64,000 nt of DNA from the NCBI RefSeq assembly GCF_900129905.1, contig NZ_FQXG01000001.1, positions 558,001 to 622,000 on the forward strand, written 5' to 3'. The notes under the pieces are model-generated. The model was not told the origin of the DNA. It saw only the letters and a list, made by a program, of their open reading frames with translations, and made no database searches. Shown in pieces: positions 1-11,186 of this stretch; the first letter of the stretch is position 1; every line of letters begins with the position of its first letter. The position numbers and the translations under genes are program-made. This DNA comes from Ferrimonas marina (GTDB lineage: Bacteria; Pseudomonadota; Gammaproteobacteria; Enterobacterales; Shewanellaceae).

Positions 1-226
1 TTTATCCCGCCGTCCAGCATGCCTGAGATGCTCGGCAACTCCCTCTTTTGGAGTAGAAAAGGGTCTGAAAGCGGCATCCTGGTTCTGTTGAAAGCGAGAA
101 TGGCGGCGAAAGGGAGCCAAAAGGTAAACGGGCATTTACCCCTAAGCGATTGTTTTTTATGAAAACAATTTCATAACATAAGCATTTACTGGCACTGCTC
201 CGCCCTGGCCTATGCCACGTAACCGC

Positions 227-254
227 TTGATTGTCTCTGCTCATCATCTATAAC
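227..254 (+). promoter_or_regulatory. Candidate promoter of the integron integrase
   Basis: TTGATT (227-232) and TATAAC (249-254) are separated by 16 bp and lie just upstream of the LexA box and the integrase start. They resemble sigma-70 -35 and -10 elements. The -10 element runs directly into the LexA box, so LexA binding would block polymerase. This is inferred from sequence only. Confidence 0.5.
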
Positions 255-269
255 TGTATATATATACAG
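254..269 (+). promoter_or_regulatory. LexA (SOS) box upstream of intI
   Basis: CTGTATATATATACAG is a perfect 16-bp palindrome with the CTGT-N8-ACAG form of the gammaproteobacterial SOS box. It ends 16 bp before the integrase ATG and abuts the candidate -10 element. SOS control of intI is established for several integrons, so repression by LexA and induction by DNA damage is the natural reading. Confidence 0.9.
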
Positions 270-285
270 CTACATTGGAGGCGTG

Positions 286-1254
286 ATGAGTACCAGTCCC
301 TTTATCGGTCAGGTTCGCGAGGCGCTAAGGGTGCGCCACTATGCCTTGCAAACCGAAAAGACCTATCTTTTCTGGATAAGACAATTCATACGTTTCAACA
401 ACTTAAGGCATCCCTCTGAGCTTAGCAACCCGGAGATTGAGGCTTTTTTAACCTACCTGGCCAACGTGCGCCGTGTCAGTGCCTCTACCCAAAACCAGGC
501 GCTTTGTGCGCTGATCTTCATGTATCGGCACGTGCTCAATCAGCCGATTGAGGGATTGCAGTTTGGTATGGCAAAACGGCCAAAGACATTGCCGACGGTG
601 CTGTCGGCCAGTGAGGTAAACCAAATCCTGGCGCAGATGTCCGGCGAGTATTGGTTGATGACGGCGCTGCTGTACGGCAGCGGATTACGCATTCATGAGG
701 TCTTACGGCTTCGGCTTAAGGATGTGGATATCGAGGGGCAATCGCTGTTCGTGTTTCGCAGTAAGCGGCAGAAAGACCGCTACACCCTGTTACCCCAGTG
801 CGCCATCGTTCCAATAGAGGCGCAGATCGCCAAGGTGCAGGCACTCCATCAGGCTGACGTGGCGTCGGGTGATGGGATGTCCTCGGTGCCTCCGTCACTG
901 TTTCGAAAGTACCGTCACAGCCTCAAATCACCCGCCTGGCAGTACCTGTTTCCCTCCAGCACCGTTTGCGTTCACCCCTACGATGGCTATCGCTGTCGTC
1001 ATCACCGCCATCGCAGTGCCTACACCAAGCAGCTTCGTCAGGCCGTTGTGGCCTCCGGGGTGTGCAAGCGCGTTACCGCCCACACCTTTCGCCACTCCTT
1101 CGCCACCCACCTGCTGCAAAACGGTGCGGATATCCGCACCGTGCAGTCACTGCTGGGGCATACCGACCTGCGTACCACCGAGGTGTACACCCACGTGGCG
1201 TGCCAACGCCATGCTGGCACCCTCAGTCCCGCCGACCGTGTTCTCAGCCCATAG
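286..1254 (+). CDS. intI: Integron integrase (tyrosine recombinase, IntI family)
   Basis: Site-specific recombinase of 322 residues expected to join attI and attC sites. Tyrosine-recombinase residues are visible: Arg near 135 (GSGLRIHE), the beta-hairpin Lys in the QKDRYTLLP stretch, H266/R269 (HTFRHS), His 292 (LGHTD) and nucleophile Tyr 301 (VYTHV). The segment near 205-250, with WQYLFPS and RHHRHRS, is the additional patch that separates IntI proteins from XerC/D. The N-terminal SAM-like domain (about 5-90) is present. I start at ATG 286, 4 nt after GGAGG; an in-frame GTG at 283 is too close to that site. The gene appears intact. It ends 4 bp from thiH, which is read toward it. In integrons cassettes lie on the 5' side of intI, here left of the window; no attC site was seen. 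Confidence 0.92.
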   Translation: MSTSPFIGQVREALRVRHYALQTEKTYLFWIRQFIRFNNLRHPSELSNPEIEAFLTYLANVRRVSASTQNQALCALIFMYRHVLNQPIEGLQFGMAKRPKTLPTVLSASEVNQILAQMSGEYWLMTALLYGSGLRIHEVLRLRLKDVDIEGQSLFVFRSKRQKDRYTLLPQCAIVPIEAQIAKVQALHQADVASGDGMSSVPPSLFRKYRHSLKSPAWQYLFPSSTVCVHPYDGYRCRHHRHRSAYTKQLRQAVVASGVCKRVTAHTFRHSFATHLLQNGADIRTVQSLLGHTDLRTTEVYTHVACQRHAGTLSPADRVLSP

Positions 1255-1258
1255 AGCG

Positions 1259-2386
1259 CTATGCGCCGGAGTAGGCCCGATCCCAGTCCTTCCACACCGG
1301 CTGTAGGCCCCGGGCTTCGATGGCGCTGGCTACCGCTTGCGGTGAGCGGTCATCGTCGATGGAAAACTGCTCCAGATCTTCGCTCGGCTCCGCATAGCCG
1401 CCGGGCCTGGTGCTGGAAGCCGCTGAGGCGGTGGTCACCCCCAGGGCAAAGACGTTGTCACGAAACGACACCGACTCCCGGGTCGAAAGCGACAGGTCTA
1501 CCTCCGGGCCAAACAGACGCAGGGCACAGATCAGTTGCAGCAACTGACGCTCGCCAACCTGTATCTGCGGAGAAACGATGCCCTCGCCCTCCCCTTCACA
1601 GGGACGGATGCGCGGGAACGACACCGAGTAGCGAGTTCGCCAGTAGATGCGCTGCAGGTAATCCAAGTGCAGTGCCACCATCGCTGCTTCCACCCGCCAG
1701 TTGGCCAATCCCAACAGTGCGCCTATGCCCACCTTGTCGACCCCGGCCTGGCCAAGACGGTCGGCGGTCTCCAAGCGGTAGCGAAAATCGGTCTTTTTGC
1801 CACGCAGGTGATGCTTGGCGTAGGTACGTTGATGGTAGGTCTCCTGGTACACCATCACCGCATCCAATCCCAAGCCCTTGAGCTCGGCATATTGGGCCGC
1901 CTCCAGTGGCTGTACCTCCATCTGCAGGTAGCTGAACTCTCGCTTGACCCTCGGCAGCATGCGACGGAAATAGTCCATCCCCACCTTGGTTTCGTGCTCA
2001 CCGGTCACCAGTAGGATGTTGTCAAAGCCCATCCGTTTCAGCGCCGCCAGCTCCGCGTCCAGCTCCTGCTCACCCAGGGTGTGGCGCTTGATGCGGTTGC
2101 TCATGGTGAAGCCGCAATAGTCGCATTCGTTGGCGCAGAGGTTGGAGAGATACAGCGGCACGTAGAGGCCGATGTTGTTGCCAAAGCGCTGACGGGTCAG
2201 CGCCATCGACTGTTGTGCCAACACTTCGAGGTGTGCGTCCGCCGCGGGAGAAATAAGCGCCAGAAAATCCTGCCAGTCTCGCTTGGGTTTGGCCAGGGCA
2301 CGCCGCACGTCCACATCGGTTTTGCTGTTAATGGTCAGGGCCAGCGCGTCCCAGTCCTGCTGCTGCCACAGCGCGTAGAAGCTCAT
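1259..2386 (-). CDS. thiH: 2-iminoacetate synthase ThiH (radical SAM)
   Basis: Splits tyrosine with a 5'-deoxyadenosyl radical to give dehydroglycine, the glycine-derived part of the thiamine thiazole ring, plus p-cresol. The radical-SAM cluster motif CxxxCxxC is at C84, C88 and C91 (CANECDYC). The 375-residue length is normal for ThiH. It is the last gene of the thi operon, 5 bp after thiG. Its stop is only 4 bp from the stop of the convergent integrase, so there is no room for a terminator between them. Choosing ThiH (oxygen-sensitive) rather than glycine oxidase ThiO fits a facultative anaerobe. Confidence 0.97.
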   Translation of the reverse strand: MSFYALWQQQDWDALALTINSKTDVDVRRALAKPKRDWQDFLALISPAADAHLEVLAQQSMALTRQRFGNNIGLYVPLYLSNLCANECDYCGFTMSNRIKRHTLGEQELDAELAALKRMGFDNILLVTGEHETKVGMDYFRRMLPRVKREFSYLQMEVQPLEAAQYAELKGLGLDAVMVYQETYHQRTYAKHHLRGKKTDFRYRLETADRLGQAGVDKVGIGALLGLANWRVEAAMVALHLDYLQRIYWRTRYSVSFPRIRPCEGEGEGIVSPQIQVGERQLLQLICALRLFGPEVDLSLSTRESVSFRDNVFALGVTTASAASSTRPGGYAEPSEDLEQFSIDDDRSPQAVASAIEARGLQPVWKDWDRAYSGA

Positions 2387-2391
2387 CGCGC

Positions 2392-3153
2392 TTAGCCCAG
2401 GAAGCCAGTGAGCGGACTGGTGGCGGTGGCCTGGCTGGATACGGTGCCCAGTCCCGACTCATAAGCGGTCCGACCCGCCTCTACTGCGTATTTAAATGCG
2501 CGGCCCATGGCGATGGGATCGCCGGCCACCGCCATAGCAGTATTCACCAGCACGGCATCCGCGCCCAGCTCCATCGCCCAGGCGGCGTGGGAAGGTGCGC
2601 CAATGCCGGCATCCACCACCACTGGCACATTCGCCTGCTCGATGATGATCTTCAAAAACGCCTCGGTCTTGAGGCCCTGGTTGGAGCCGATCGGCGCCCC
2701 CAGCGGCATCACTGCGGCGCAGCCCACCTCCTCCAGCCGTTTGCATAACACCGGATCGGCGTGGCAGTAGGGCAACACCACGAAACCATCAGCGCATAGC
2801 GCTTCGGCGGCCTTGAGGGTTTCAATAGGGTCTGGCAGCAGGTAGCGAGGATCCGGGTGGATCTCCAGCTTGAGCCAATTGGTTCCCAGTGCTTCCCGGG
2901 CCAGGTTGGCGGCGTAGATCGCCTCTTCGGCAGTTTTGGCGCCGGAGGTGTTGGGCAGCAGGTTGACGCCAATCTCATTGAGCGGGGTGAAGATGTCGCC
3001 CTGGGCCCCGGACAGGTCAACTCGTTTGAGCGCCAGGGTCACCAGCTGGGAGCCGGAGGCGGCGATGGTTTCCTGCATCAGGGCGTTGTTGGCGAACTTG
3101 CCGGTGCCGGTGAACAGGCGCGAATCAAAGTGTTTGTCGGCGATGGTTAACAT
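2392..3153 (-). CDS. thiG: Thiazole synthase ThiG
   Basis: Builds the thiazole phosphate from 1-deoxy-D-xylulose 5-phosphate, dehydroglycine and ThiS thiocarboxylate, in a complex with ThiH. Lys 95 in NWLKLEIHP is the Schiff-base lysine of the family. The phosphate-binding TIM-barrel end ([20 protein letters not shown] region) is present. I start at ATG 3153, giving [10 protein letters not shown] and 253 residues, because this matches the usual ThiG N-terminus and lies 4 bp after the thiS stop; an upstream in-frame start would run through thiS. Confidence 0.97.
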   Translation of the reverse strand: MLTIADKHFDSRLFTGTGKFANNALMQETIAASGSQLVTLALKRVDLSGAQGDIFTPLNEIGVNLLPNTSGAKTAEEAIYAANLAREALGTNWLKLEIHPDPRYLLPDPIETLKAAEALCADGFVVLPYCHADPVLCKRLEEVGCAAVMPLGAPIGSNQGLKTEAFLKIIIEQANVPVVVDAGIGAPSHAAWAMELGADAVLVNTAMAVAGDPIAMGRAFKYAVEAGRTAYESGLGTVSSQATATSPLTGFLG

Positions 3154-3157
3154 GGCC

Positions 3158-3355
3158 CTAGCCTCCGGCGATAACAGAAAAGACATCGAGGGTGTCACCC
3201 TCCTGGATAGGCGTTGCCGCCCATTGTTTGCGGCTCACCACCGCACCGTTCTTCGCCACCGCCACACCGGGCTTGTCTTGGCCGATCTCGGTGAGCAGCT
3301 GGGCCACGGTCTCGGCGCCGACCTGCTTGGCTTGTTGGTTCAAGGTGATGTTCAT
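3158..3355 (-). CDS. thiS: Sulfur carrier protein ThiS
   Basis: Small ubiquitin-fold protein of 65 residues ending in Gly-Gly. ThiF adenylates this C-terminus, which becomes a thiocarboxylate that donates sulfur to the thiazole made by ThiG. The start at ATG 3355 (MNITLNQQ) is 4 bp after the thiF stop; longer upstream starts would overlap thiF. The C-terminal DVFSVIAGG matches the family. Confidence 0.95.
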   Translation of the reverse strand: MNITLNQQAKQVGAETVAQLLTEIGQDKPGVAVAKNGAVVSRKQWAATPIQEGDTLDVFSVIAGG

Positions 3356-3359
3356 GGTT

Positions 3360-4160
3360 TTATTCCTTCTGCCCACACACGGTGCAAGCAGCAACGGGTT
3401 CCAGGGCAAAGGCCTGCCATTGCATAGTGAGGCCATCGAAGCGGTGCAGCTGATGATCGCACTCCAGCCCGAGTAACAGCTTCAGTCCCTGCAGCGCCTG
3501 CAGGGTGCCAACCGCTCCCACCACCGGGCCGACGACACCGGCCTCCTGGCAGGAGGCGGCTTGGCTGTCGTCGCTATCCGGGTCGCTGAGGCAGGCAAAA
3601 CAGGCGCTGGTCGGCTGACTGGGGGCAATCACCATAAGCTGACCCTGCCAGCCGATGGCAGCACCACTGACCAAGGGAATGTTGTTACGCACGCAGGCCC
3701 GGTTAATGGCGTGGCGTACGGTCAGGTTGTCGGTGCAATCCAGCACCAGATCGATGCCTTCCAGCAGCGTGGGCAGGTTATCGGCACTGGCCATCTGCTC
3801 GATGCCTTCTACCGCAATGTCCGGGTTGTGCTGGGTAAGCCAGGCCTTGGCCGCTTTGGCCTTGTTCTGGCCCACATGGCTCGGCGTGAAGAGGGTTTGC
3901 CGCGGCAGGTTAGACAGCGACACGGCGTCGCCATCCACCAGGCGCAGCAAGCCTCCTTGGCTATCCCTGCGACCAGCGCTAACAGCGCCAGCGCCAGCGC
4001 CCACCCCGGCTCCAGCAAGATATTGCAGCGCCGGGCAGCCCAAACCACCTAAACCGATGATCAACACCCGCTTGCTGGCCAGGGCTTGCTGCCCTGCCTC
4101 GCCCCACTGGGGCAGCAGCAGCTGGCGACCAAAGCGCAGGTAGTCCTTGTCCTTAAGCAT
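3360..4160 (-). CDS. thiF: ThiS adenylyltransferase ThiF
   Basis: E1-like enzyme that adenylates the ThiS C-terminus. It has the nucleotide loop GLGGLG (36-41), four zinc cysteines as two CxxC pairs (C187/C190 and C259/C262) and Cys 204 before AGVVGP, the position of the conserved ThiF cysteine. ATG 4160 overlaps the thiDE stop by 8 nt. Odd feature: between the AGAGVG helix end and the LVDGD strand there is an insertion of roughly 17 residues (about 55-72), starting with a GGCGCT triplication, where ThiF and MoeB usually have two or three residues. It stays in frame, so the gene may still work. Confidence 0.93.
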   Translation of the reverse strand: MLKDKDYLRFGRQLLLPQWGEAGQQALASKRVLIIGLGGLGCPALQYLAGAGVGAGAGAVSAGRRDSQGGLLRLVDGDAVSLSNLPRQTLFTPSHVGQNKAKAAKAWLTQHNPDIAVEGIEQMASADNLPTLLEGIDLVLDCTDNLTVRHAINRACVRNNIPLVSGAAIGWQGQLMVIAPSQPTSACFACLSDPDSDDSQAASCQEAGVVGPVVGAVGTLQALQGLKLLLGLECDHQLHRFDGLTMQWQAFALEPVAACTVCGQKE

Positions 4161-5871
4161 CGCTGCACTCCCGCTCTTGGGGCTGTGCGGCCAGGGCTGC
4201 CGCCGTCGGTAGGGTTGGGGCCGATTCAAAGGCGCATTGCAGCTCGCCCAGTGCCTCAGCCACGTCCTTTGCCTGGGTCACCGCGCGCACCACTGCAATG
4301 CTACCCACGCCGGATTTTGCCACCTCGAAGGCACGAGGAATGTCGATACCGCCGATGGCCACCGCCGGACGGTGGGGCTGCACCAGCGCCACGTAGTTGT
4401 GCAGGCGCGTAAGCCCCTGGGGGGCAGAGGGCATCTGCTTGGTGGGGGTCGGGAAGATGTGGCCCATGGCGATGTAGCTCGGAGCCAGCGCGTGGGCACG
4501 CAGGATCTCAAAGTAGCCATGGGTGGAAAGCCCCAGCTTCAATCCGGCACGCTGAATGGCGGCCAAATCCGCAATGGCCATGTCTTCCTGGCCCAGGTGC
4601 ACACCATAGGCGCCGTGCTTGATGGCCAGTTGCCAGTAGTCATTAATGAACAGGCGCGCCTCGTAGGCATGGCCCAACTCAATGGCCAGGGCAATGTCCG
4701 CCTCCACCGCTTCGGGCGACTGGTCTTTGATCCGCAGTTGCAGGGTTTTTACCCCCAACTGCAGCAGCCGTTTCACCCACTCGACGCTGTCCACCACCGG
4801 GTAGACCCCAAGCTCCGCCACCTCACAGGGGGTAAAGGGCGCTTCAGGAAGCTTGGCCTGCTCGCTCTCCGCTTCCAGGCCATAAGCACGATTGAGGGCG
4901 CTGCCGGGCAATGGCACTCGAGGGAAGCTGGCCAGCTCGGTGGGCCAGCCAGTACGGGCCAGCGGGCCGGGGCCAGCGCCAAAGCGTTGTGACGCCGTCA
5001 AACCGTTGTGCAGGTAGGCACGCACCACCGCCAGGGCATCCTCCATCACATAGTCCTGGGCCAGTACGGTGGCCAAGGCGGAAGAGAGGGTGCAGCCGCT
5101 GCCGTGGGTGTTGTCGGTGTCGATGCGCGGGCCATCAAACAGCGCCTTTAGCTCGGCGCTGTAGAGCAGATCCACGCAGCGCGGCCCAGCGGGTTGGCCG
5201 TGCAGGGTCTCTGCACCGTCAAAAATCAGATGGCCGCCCTTGGCCAGTACCGCCTTGGCACCGCGTTTAAGCAACTGCTCGCAAGCGCTGACCACGGCTT
5301 TGGGGCTGTCTAAAACCACACCGGTCAGTGCCGCCAGCTCATCACCATTGGGGGTGAGGATGTCGATAAAGGGCAGCAGCGGATCGAATTGATCCGAGGC
5401 CTCGGTGGTGTTGAGCATTGCACCTGAGCTGGCTACCAATACGGGGTCCAGCACGATGGGCGGCAGCGAGCCCGGCGCTTCGGCTTGGCGCTGGGCCAGC
5501 CAGTCCGCCAGCAGTTTCACCTGCTCCGGCCCGGTCAGTAGGCCAATCTTGATCGCCCGCGGCTTGAGATCCGCCCACAGGGTATCGAGCTGGGCAATGA
5601 AGCCGGCGTCGGAGATCGGCTCGACGTGGTCCACCGCCACCGAGCTTTGCGCGGTGATGGCGGTGATGGCGGTGCAGCCGTGGCCGCCCAGGTCCTGGAT
5701 GGTCAGCAGATCTGCCTGGATCCCGGCACCTCCGCCGGAGTCAGAGCCGGCGATGGTCCAGACGATGGGACGGACTTGAGCCTGGGCAGCGGCCTCTGAG
5801 GTCGAATCTGCCTGGGGACGCGTTACTGCAGGGCCCACAGCGGTTGGGGTGTCCTTTACGTCGCTGCTCAT
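4153..5871 (-). CDS. thiDE: Bifunctional HMP-P kinase / thiamine-phosphate synthase ThiDE
   Basis: Fusion of 572 residues. The N-terminal half is ThiD (ribokinase-like, [10 protein letters not shown] at 41-50, NTHGSGCT anion hole), phosphorylating HMP-P to HMP-PP. The C-terminal part from about residue 356 is ThiE (TIM barrel, [17 protein letters not shown]), which couples HMP-PP to thiazole phosphate. About 35 extra residues precede ThiD. I prefer ATG 5871 over an upstream TTG at 5877 that overlaps the thiC stop. The gene is sandwiched between thiC and thiF with almost no spacing, so it is co-transcribed under the TPP riboswitch. Such fusions are known in several gammaproteobacteria. Confidence 0.95.
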   Translation of the reverse strand: MSSDVKDTPTAVGPAVTRPQADSTSEAAAQAQVRPIVWTIAGSDSGGGAGIQADLLTIQDLGGHGCTAITAITAQSSVAVDHVEPISDAGFIAQLDTLWADLKPRAIKIGLLTGPEQVKLLADWLAQRQAEAPGSLPPIVLDPVLVASSGAMLNTTEASDQFDPLLPFIDILTPNGDELAALTGVVLDSPKAVVSACEQLLKRGAKAVLAKGGHLIFDGAETLHGQPAGPRCVDLLYSAELKALFDGPRIDTDNTHGSGCTLSSALATVLAQDYVMEDALAVVRAYLHNGLTASQRFGAGPGPLARTGWPTELASFPRVPLPGSALNRAYGLEAESEQAKLPEAPFTPCEVAELGVYPVVDSVEWVKRLLQLGVKTLQLRIKDQSPEAVEADIALAIELGHAYEARLFINDYWQLAIKHGAYGVHLGQEDMAIADLAAIQRAGLKLGLSTHGYFEILRAHALAPSYIAMGHIFPTPTKQMPSAPQGLTRLHNYVALVQPHRPAVAIGGIDIPRAFEVAKSGVGSIAVVRAVTQAKDVAEALGELQCAFESAPTLPTAAALAAQPQERECSDA

Positions 5872-5873
5872 GA

Positions 5874-7961
<2,088 letters not shown>

Positions 7962-7978
7962 TCAGGGGCGTTGCTTGT

Positions 7979-8075
7979 TTTCCTACGCCGGTACTAACCG
8001 GTTCAGGTTCCACGGATCCCGCTTTCGCGATCTCAGCCCTCACTCCCCTTTGGGGGTGTTCGGGCACTCCGACAA
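7979..8075 (-). ncRNA. TPP riboswitch (THI element)
   Basis: Read on the minus strand the segment contains the conserved landmarks in order: a 5' strand with GGAGTGCCC, then GGGCTGAGAT, CGTGGAACCTGAACCGG, TAGTACCGGCGTAGGAAA. These are the pyrimidine-sensing CUGAGA loop and the pyrophosphate-sensing GAACCUGA...GCGUAGGGA arm of the THI element. It ends about 120 nt before the thiC ATG. In the leader after it, the minus-strand strands CGCCCCTGAC (7970-7961) and GTCGGGGCG (about 7935-7927) can pair with one bulge; this may be part of the expression platform, but no clear U-tract terminator is seen. Confidence 0.95.
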
Positions 8076-8233
8076 GACCCGCGCAGTATGGCAAGGCTAG
8101 ATCGGGATCACAAGAGCCAACCGGTTGGCCACTGCTCCGATCACATATCGTCCAGCGAAGCTGGTAAGCACCGGTCATGGCGCCGGAATTTGACTCTGGC
8201 GCCGTTTCGGTCGCCCTGAGGCATTAACCCCAA

Positions 8234-9367
8234 ATGGCCCAGCATCCGTACACCAGGCACCTTGTCATGCACCAAAGCGATCAATACCGACACCTTCTCG
8301 CCCAACTTGAGTACGCCATCGAGGCGGCCCAAGACCGCACTGCCCTACTGGCAGTGATCGATCAGGCCAGCCAGTTCAATGGTCCGCTGCAACCAGACAG
8401 GGTGATGCCGCAACGCAAGGCGCTGCTGTTGCTGGCCGCCATCCTGCCCTGGAGCTACTTCTGCTGGCCCTTCCTCGGGTTTGGCTGGTTGATGGGGGTG
8501 CTGGGGGCCATCACCGGCAGCTACCTGTTGCTGCTAGGGCCGGAGCGGCGCTATCAGCAGTTGCAGCGCCTGTCGGATCGACTGTTTCAAAAAGACACCC
8601 TGCTAAACCATGCGTTGACCCCGGAGCCGGTGGATGGGGTGGATGAAGCGGAAGCCCTGGCGGCCCAGTTTAACGAGTTCGATCGAGACCGGGATGCCGG
8701 CTCTCTCAGTGGCTGGTTCTCCGGCCATCAGGATACGCCGGAACCTGGGTTTGCCTTCCAGATGTTTCAGCATCACTTCACCGAGCGGGCGCCGGTGGAG
8801 GGGGCCGAGGTACCGGAAGACGAAGACGGTGAGTTACTCAACACCATCCTGACCCAGAGCCTGGAGCACTACCGCAACGGCATCCTGGTGCAACTGCCAG
8901 AGAACGGCCCCTGTAATGTGCAGATCTGCGCCGACGATAGCCTAACTATGAGTGCGGTGGCCACCCTGCCCGGCCTGGACAGTGACGATCCCTTTGCCCT
9001 GCAGTTTCGCCTGGCCGGTGACACCGAATGGCTCGATACCCTGCTGGATTCAAAGACCCGAGAGCGGCTGGTTACCATGCTGGAGCGCCTCGATGGCCTG
9101 CATCTGGAGGTCAACAACCAGGGGCGGTTGTGCCTCTCCTTTGCTGATCACACCCCGCTGCCGAGCCAGCGTCAGTATGGCCTGGATAACCCCGAGGCCT
9201 TTGCCAAGGAGTTGTGCCAGAGTCAGGGCATGCCCAAGCTGAAGTACGCGTTGGAGCATTTGGAGTCGCTGCTGGCCCATTGGCAAAAGCTCAGCCGCCT
9301 CAAGCAGGAGGCCAAAGCCGAACCGGTCGATGAGCCGGCATCACAGCGTGTGGCATTGCCACTCTGA
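8234..9367 (+). CDS. Conserved-looking membrane-anchored protein of unknown function
   Basis: A 377-residue protein I do not recognise. Residues about 60-100 form two closely spaced hydrophobic segments (LLLLAAILPW... and GWLMGVLGAITGSYLLLL), a helical hairpin. The rest is soluble, acidic and probably cytoplasmic, with a predicted helical stretch before the hairpin (QYRHLLAQLEYAIEAA) and a C-terminal helix near 320-360. The start is uncertain: ATG 8234 has GAGG 12 nt upstream, while ATG 8267 (MHQSDQYRH) has no clear ribosome site. It is divergent from the thi operon and upstream of the HAD gene, with about 75 bp between. Confidence 0.75.
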   Translation: MAQHPYTRHLVMHQSDQYRHLLAQLEYAIEAAQDRTALLAVIDQASQFNGPLQPDRVMPQRKALLLLAAILPWSYFCWPFLGFGWLMGVLGAITGSYLLLLGPERRYQQLQRLSDRLFQKDTLLNHALTPEPVDGVDEAEALAAQFNEFDRDRDAGSLSGWFSGHQDTPEPGFAFQMFQHHFTERAPVEGAEVPEDEDGELLNTILTQSLEHYRNGILVQLPENGPCNVQICADDSLTMSAVATLPGLDSDDPFALQFRLAGDTEWLDTLLDSKTRERLVTMLERLDGLHLEVNNQGRLCLSFADHTPLPSQRQYGLDNPEAFAKELCQSQGMPKLKYALEHLESLLAHWQKLSRLKQEAKAEPVDEPASQRVALPL

Positions 9368-9444
9368 GCGCATTTGCACCGATGCAGTGGCGTTGATATC
9401 CTTCGGCGCCCGGCTCAAATGAGCCCTGTTTCTGGAGACGCTGT

Positions 9445-10107
9445 GTGACCCCCCTGCTAGAGCGCGATATCTACCTGTTTGATCTCGACAATACCCTGTA
9501 CCGCCCGGAAAACCAGATCATCGAGCAGATCATCCTGCGTTTCCGTGATTACATCTCCGATGCCATGTCTCTGTCTCCGGAAGACGCCGACGCCCTCTGC
9601 ACCAAGTACTACCTGCAGTACGGCGGCACCCTGCGCGGCATGCAGCTGCACCACCCCGAGATCGATCTGGAAGCGCTCTCCTTTTACGCCCACAACGTCG
9701 ATCTGACCGGTGTCGATCGCGCCCCGGCGCTGGAGCAGGCCCTGCTGGCTAACAACAAGTCCCGCTTTGTCTTCACCAACTCGCCGCGCCCCTACGCCGA
9801 GCGCGTGCTGGAGCACCTGGGACTGCGCCACTGCTTCGATGGCGTATTCAGCGTTGAGCAGACCGACTACAAGATGAAGCCCCACCCCCACGCCTTCAAA
9901 ACCATCGGCGATCACTTCGGCTTCGAGTGCGATAACGCCGTGCTGTTTGACGACCAGACCAGCAACATCGGTACCGCCCGCGAGATGGGGATGCGCACCG
10001 TACTGGTGAACCGCGATGACCTGAGCGAGCACAACGCCTGTTACCGCACCGAGCAGCTGGCCAACTTTGTCGATCACCTCAACCAGATGAACCAGCCCAA
10101 GGGCTGA
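9445..10107 (+). CDS. Pyrimidine 5'-nucleotidase-like HAD hydrolase
   Basis: A 220-residue HAD-superfamily phosphatase. Motif I is FDLDNTLY (residues 12-19), motif II is the Thr/Ser in VFTNSPR (about 109-115), motif III the Lys in YKMKPHP and motif IV the FDDQTSN acidic pair. The alpha-helical cap after motif I, with YYLQYGGTLRGM, matches the SDT1/YjjG-like pyrimidine 5'-nucleotidase group. GTG 9445 is 7 nt after GGAG. Substrate assignment is by family resemblance; other nucleotide or sugar phosphates are possible. Confidence 0.85.
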   Translation: MTPLLERDIYLFDLDNTLYRPENQIIEQIILRFRDYISDAMSLSPEDADALCTKYYLQYGGTLRGMQLHHPEIDLEALSFYAHNVDLTGVDRAPALEQALLANNKSRFVFTNSPRPYAERVLEHLGLRHCFDGVFSVEQTDYKMKPHPHAFKTIGDHFGFECDNAVLFDDQTSNIGTAREMGMRTVLVNRDDLSEHNACYRTEQLANFVDHLNQMNQPKG

Positions 10108-10225
10108 TCCCCCAACAAGCGAAGCGGCGGATTTCGCTTATACTCTAGGCAACGCAAACCCGAGTCTTCCGGTCGGTTTTGCTCGCAGTCTGAGCTCAAC
10201 GCGGCCCTCACTGGGAACGAGGCGT

Positions 10226-10777
10226 ATGGTTCGGCACTACTACCTCAGTAACAGCCTGTGGGAGCTGGAACTGATAGAACGACAGCTGGAGAAGCGTGGG
10301 CTCTCTCCGGCTCAAATCCACGTGCTTTCGCAAAAGCCCAATCTGGCTAGCCGCTTTCATCTGCTCCCCCGCTCCGAATTCTGGTTCTATGACCTGCCCC
10401 ACTGCCTCTGGCGAGGCTTGGCCCTGGGCCTGATCCTGGCCGGCGCGGTGCTGGTGGGGGTGGCCTACTCCGGCTGGGCCGAGGCGATCGGCAGCTGGCT
10501 GCCGTTCTGGATGCTGGCGCTGATGTTGCTGGGCTTCTGTACCTGGGAGGGCGGGCTGATTGGGCTGCAATCTCCCCACCATGACCTGGGCCGCTTCCAC
10601 GACGCCTTCAACCGCGGCCAGCACCTGCTGCTGGTGGATGTGAAGGCCGAGCAGGAAAGCGCCCTGCGCCACGTGATGGCGGCCCACCCCATGCTGACAG
10701 ACCAGGGCACCAGCTCCGGCGCCTCCAACCTCTATGTGCGCTGCGAAGACTGGTGGCTGCATCTTTGGCGCCACTGA
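10226..10777 (+). CDS. Uncharacterised inner-membrane protein
   Basis: A 183-residue protein with a soluble N-terminal part (residues 1-60, starting MVRHYYLSNSLWELE), two transmembrane helices at about 63-82 (LWRGLALGLILAGAVLVGVA) and 92-113, and a soluble C-terminal part whose VDVKAEQESALRHVMAAHP segment suggests a small alpha/beta domain. The layout resembles small stress-type proteins that have a central glycine-rich membrane hairpin, but I cannot name the family. ATG 10226 follows CGAGG. A bidirectional terminator follows it. Confidence 0.75.
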   Translation: MVRHYYLSNSLWELELIERQLEKRGLSPAQIHVLSQKPNLASRFHLLPRSEFWFYDLPHCLWRGLALGLILAGAVLVGVAYSGWAEAIGSWLPFWMLALMLLGFCTWEGGLIGLQSPHHDLGRFHDAFNRGQHLLLVDVKAEQESALRHVMAAHPMLTDQGTSSGASNLYVRCEDWWLHLWRH

Positions 10778-10793
10778 GCCCCGCCCAACAAAA

Positions 10794-10816
10794 AACCCGG
10801 CTTATGCCGGGTTTTG
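10794..10816. terminator. Bidirectional Rho-independent terminator
   Basis: AACCCGGC-TTAT-GCCGGGTT with A-rich flank on the left and TTTTG on the right. It lies between two convergent units, the 10226 gene and the oxidase operon, and can serve both. Confidence 0.85.
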
Positions 10817-10847
10817 TTTGTCTGGTGTACCGCCAGGGGTGGTGTGA

Positions 10848-11177
10848 CTAAGCGCCGCCGACGAAGTTAGCCAGCCGGTTGAGGAAGGTGTACTGCCCCT
10901 CCAGCGCCATCAACAGGATCAACACCAGCAAACACAATGGCGGTATCAAGATGGCGTAGATCAGCGCCAGTCGCTCCCACATCATGTGCATGAACACGGC
11001 GATGATCAGGCCCGCCTTGAGCACCATGAAGATCAGGATCAATGACCAGCGCAGCATGCCCTGGACGTGCATGTAATCCACCATGTAGGACAAGGCGGAG
11101 AGCAGGAACAGCAGGCCCCAGATCTTGAAGTAGATCCCCAGTGGATGCTGCTGTTCGGAGTCTTGAGTGTGTGCCAT
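10848..11177 (-). CDS. ctaF: Cytochrome c oxidase subunit IV (prokaryotic type)
   Basis: A 109-residue membrane protein with three hydrophobic helices (about 19-35, 43-66, 72-94), the size and pattern of the small bacterial COX4 subunit (HPLGIYFKIWGLLFLLS start, then LKAGLIIAVFMHM). It is the last gene of the oxidase operon, 9 bp after subunit III. It is not catalytic and probably stabilises subunits I and III. Confidence 0.88.
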   Translation of the reverse strand: MAHTQDSEQQHPLGIYFKIWGLLFLLSALSYMVDYMHVQGMLRWSLILIFMVLKAGLIIAVFMHMMWERLALIYAILIPPLCLLVLILLMALEGQYTFLNRLANFVGGA

Positions 11178-11186
11178 GGATGCCCC

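Noticed and set aside
1-226. attI or attC site left of the integrase
   Set aside because: Only a weak GTTACGT core on the minus strand (217-223) is found; no paired R and L boxes with imperfect inverted repeat were seen, so no site is annotated.
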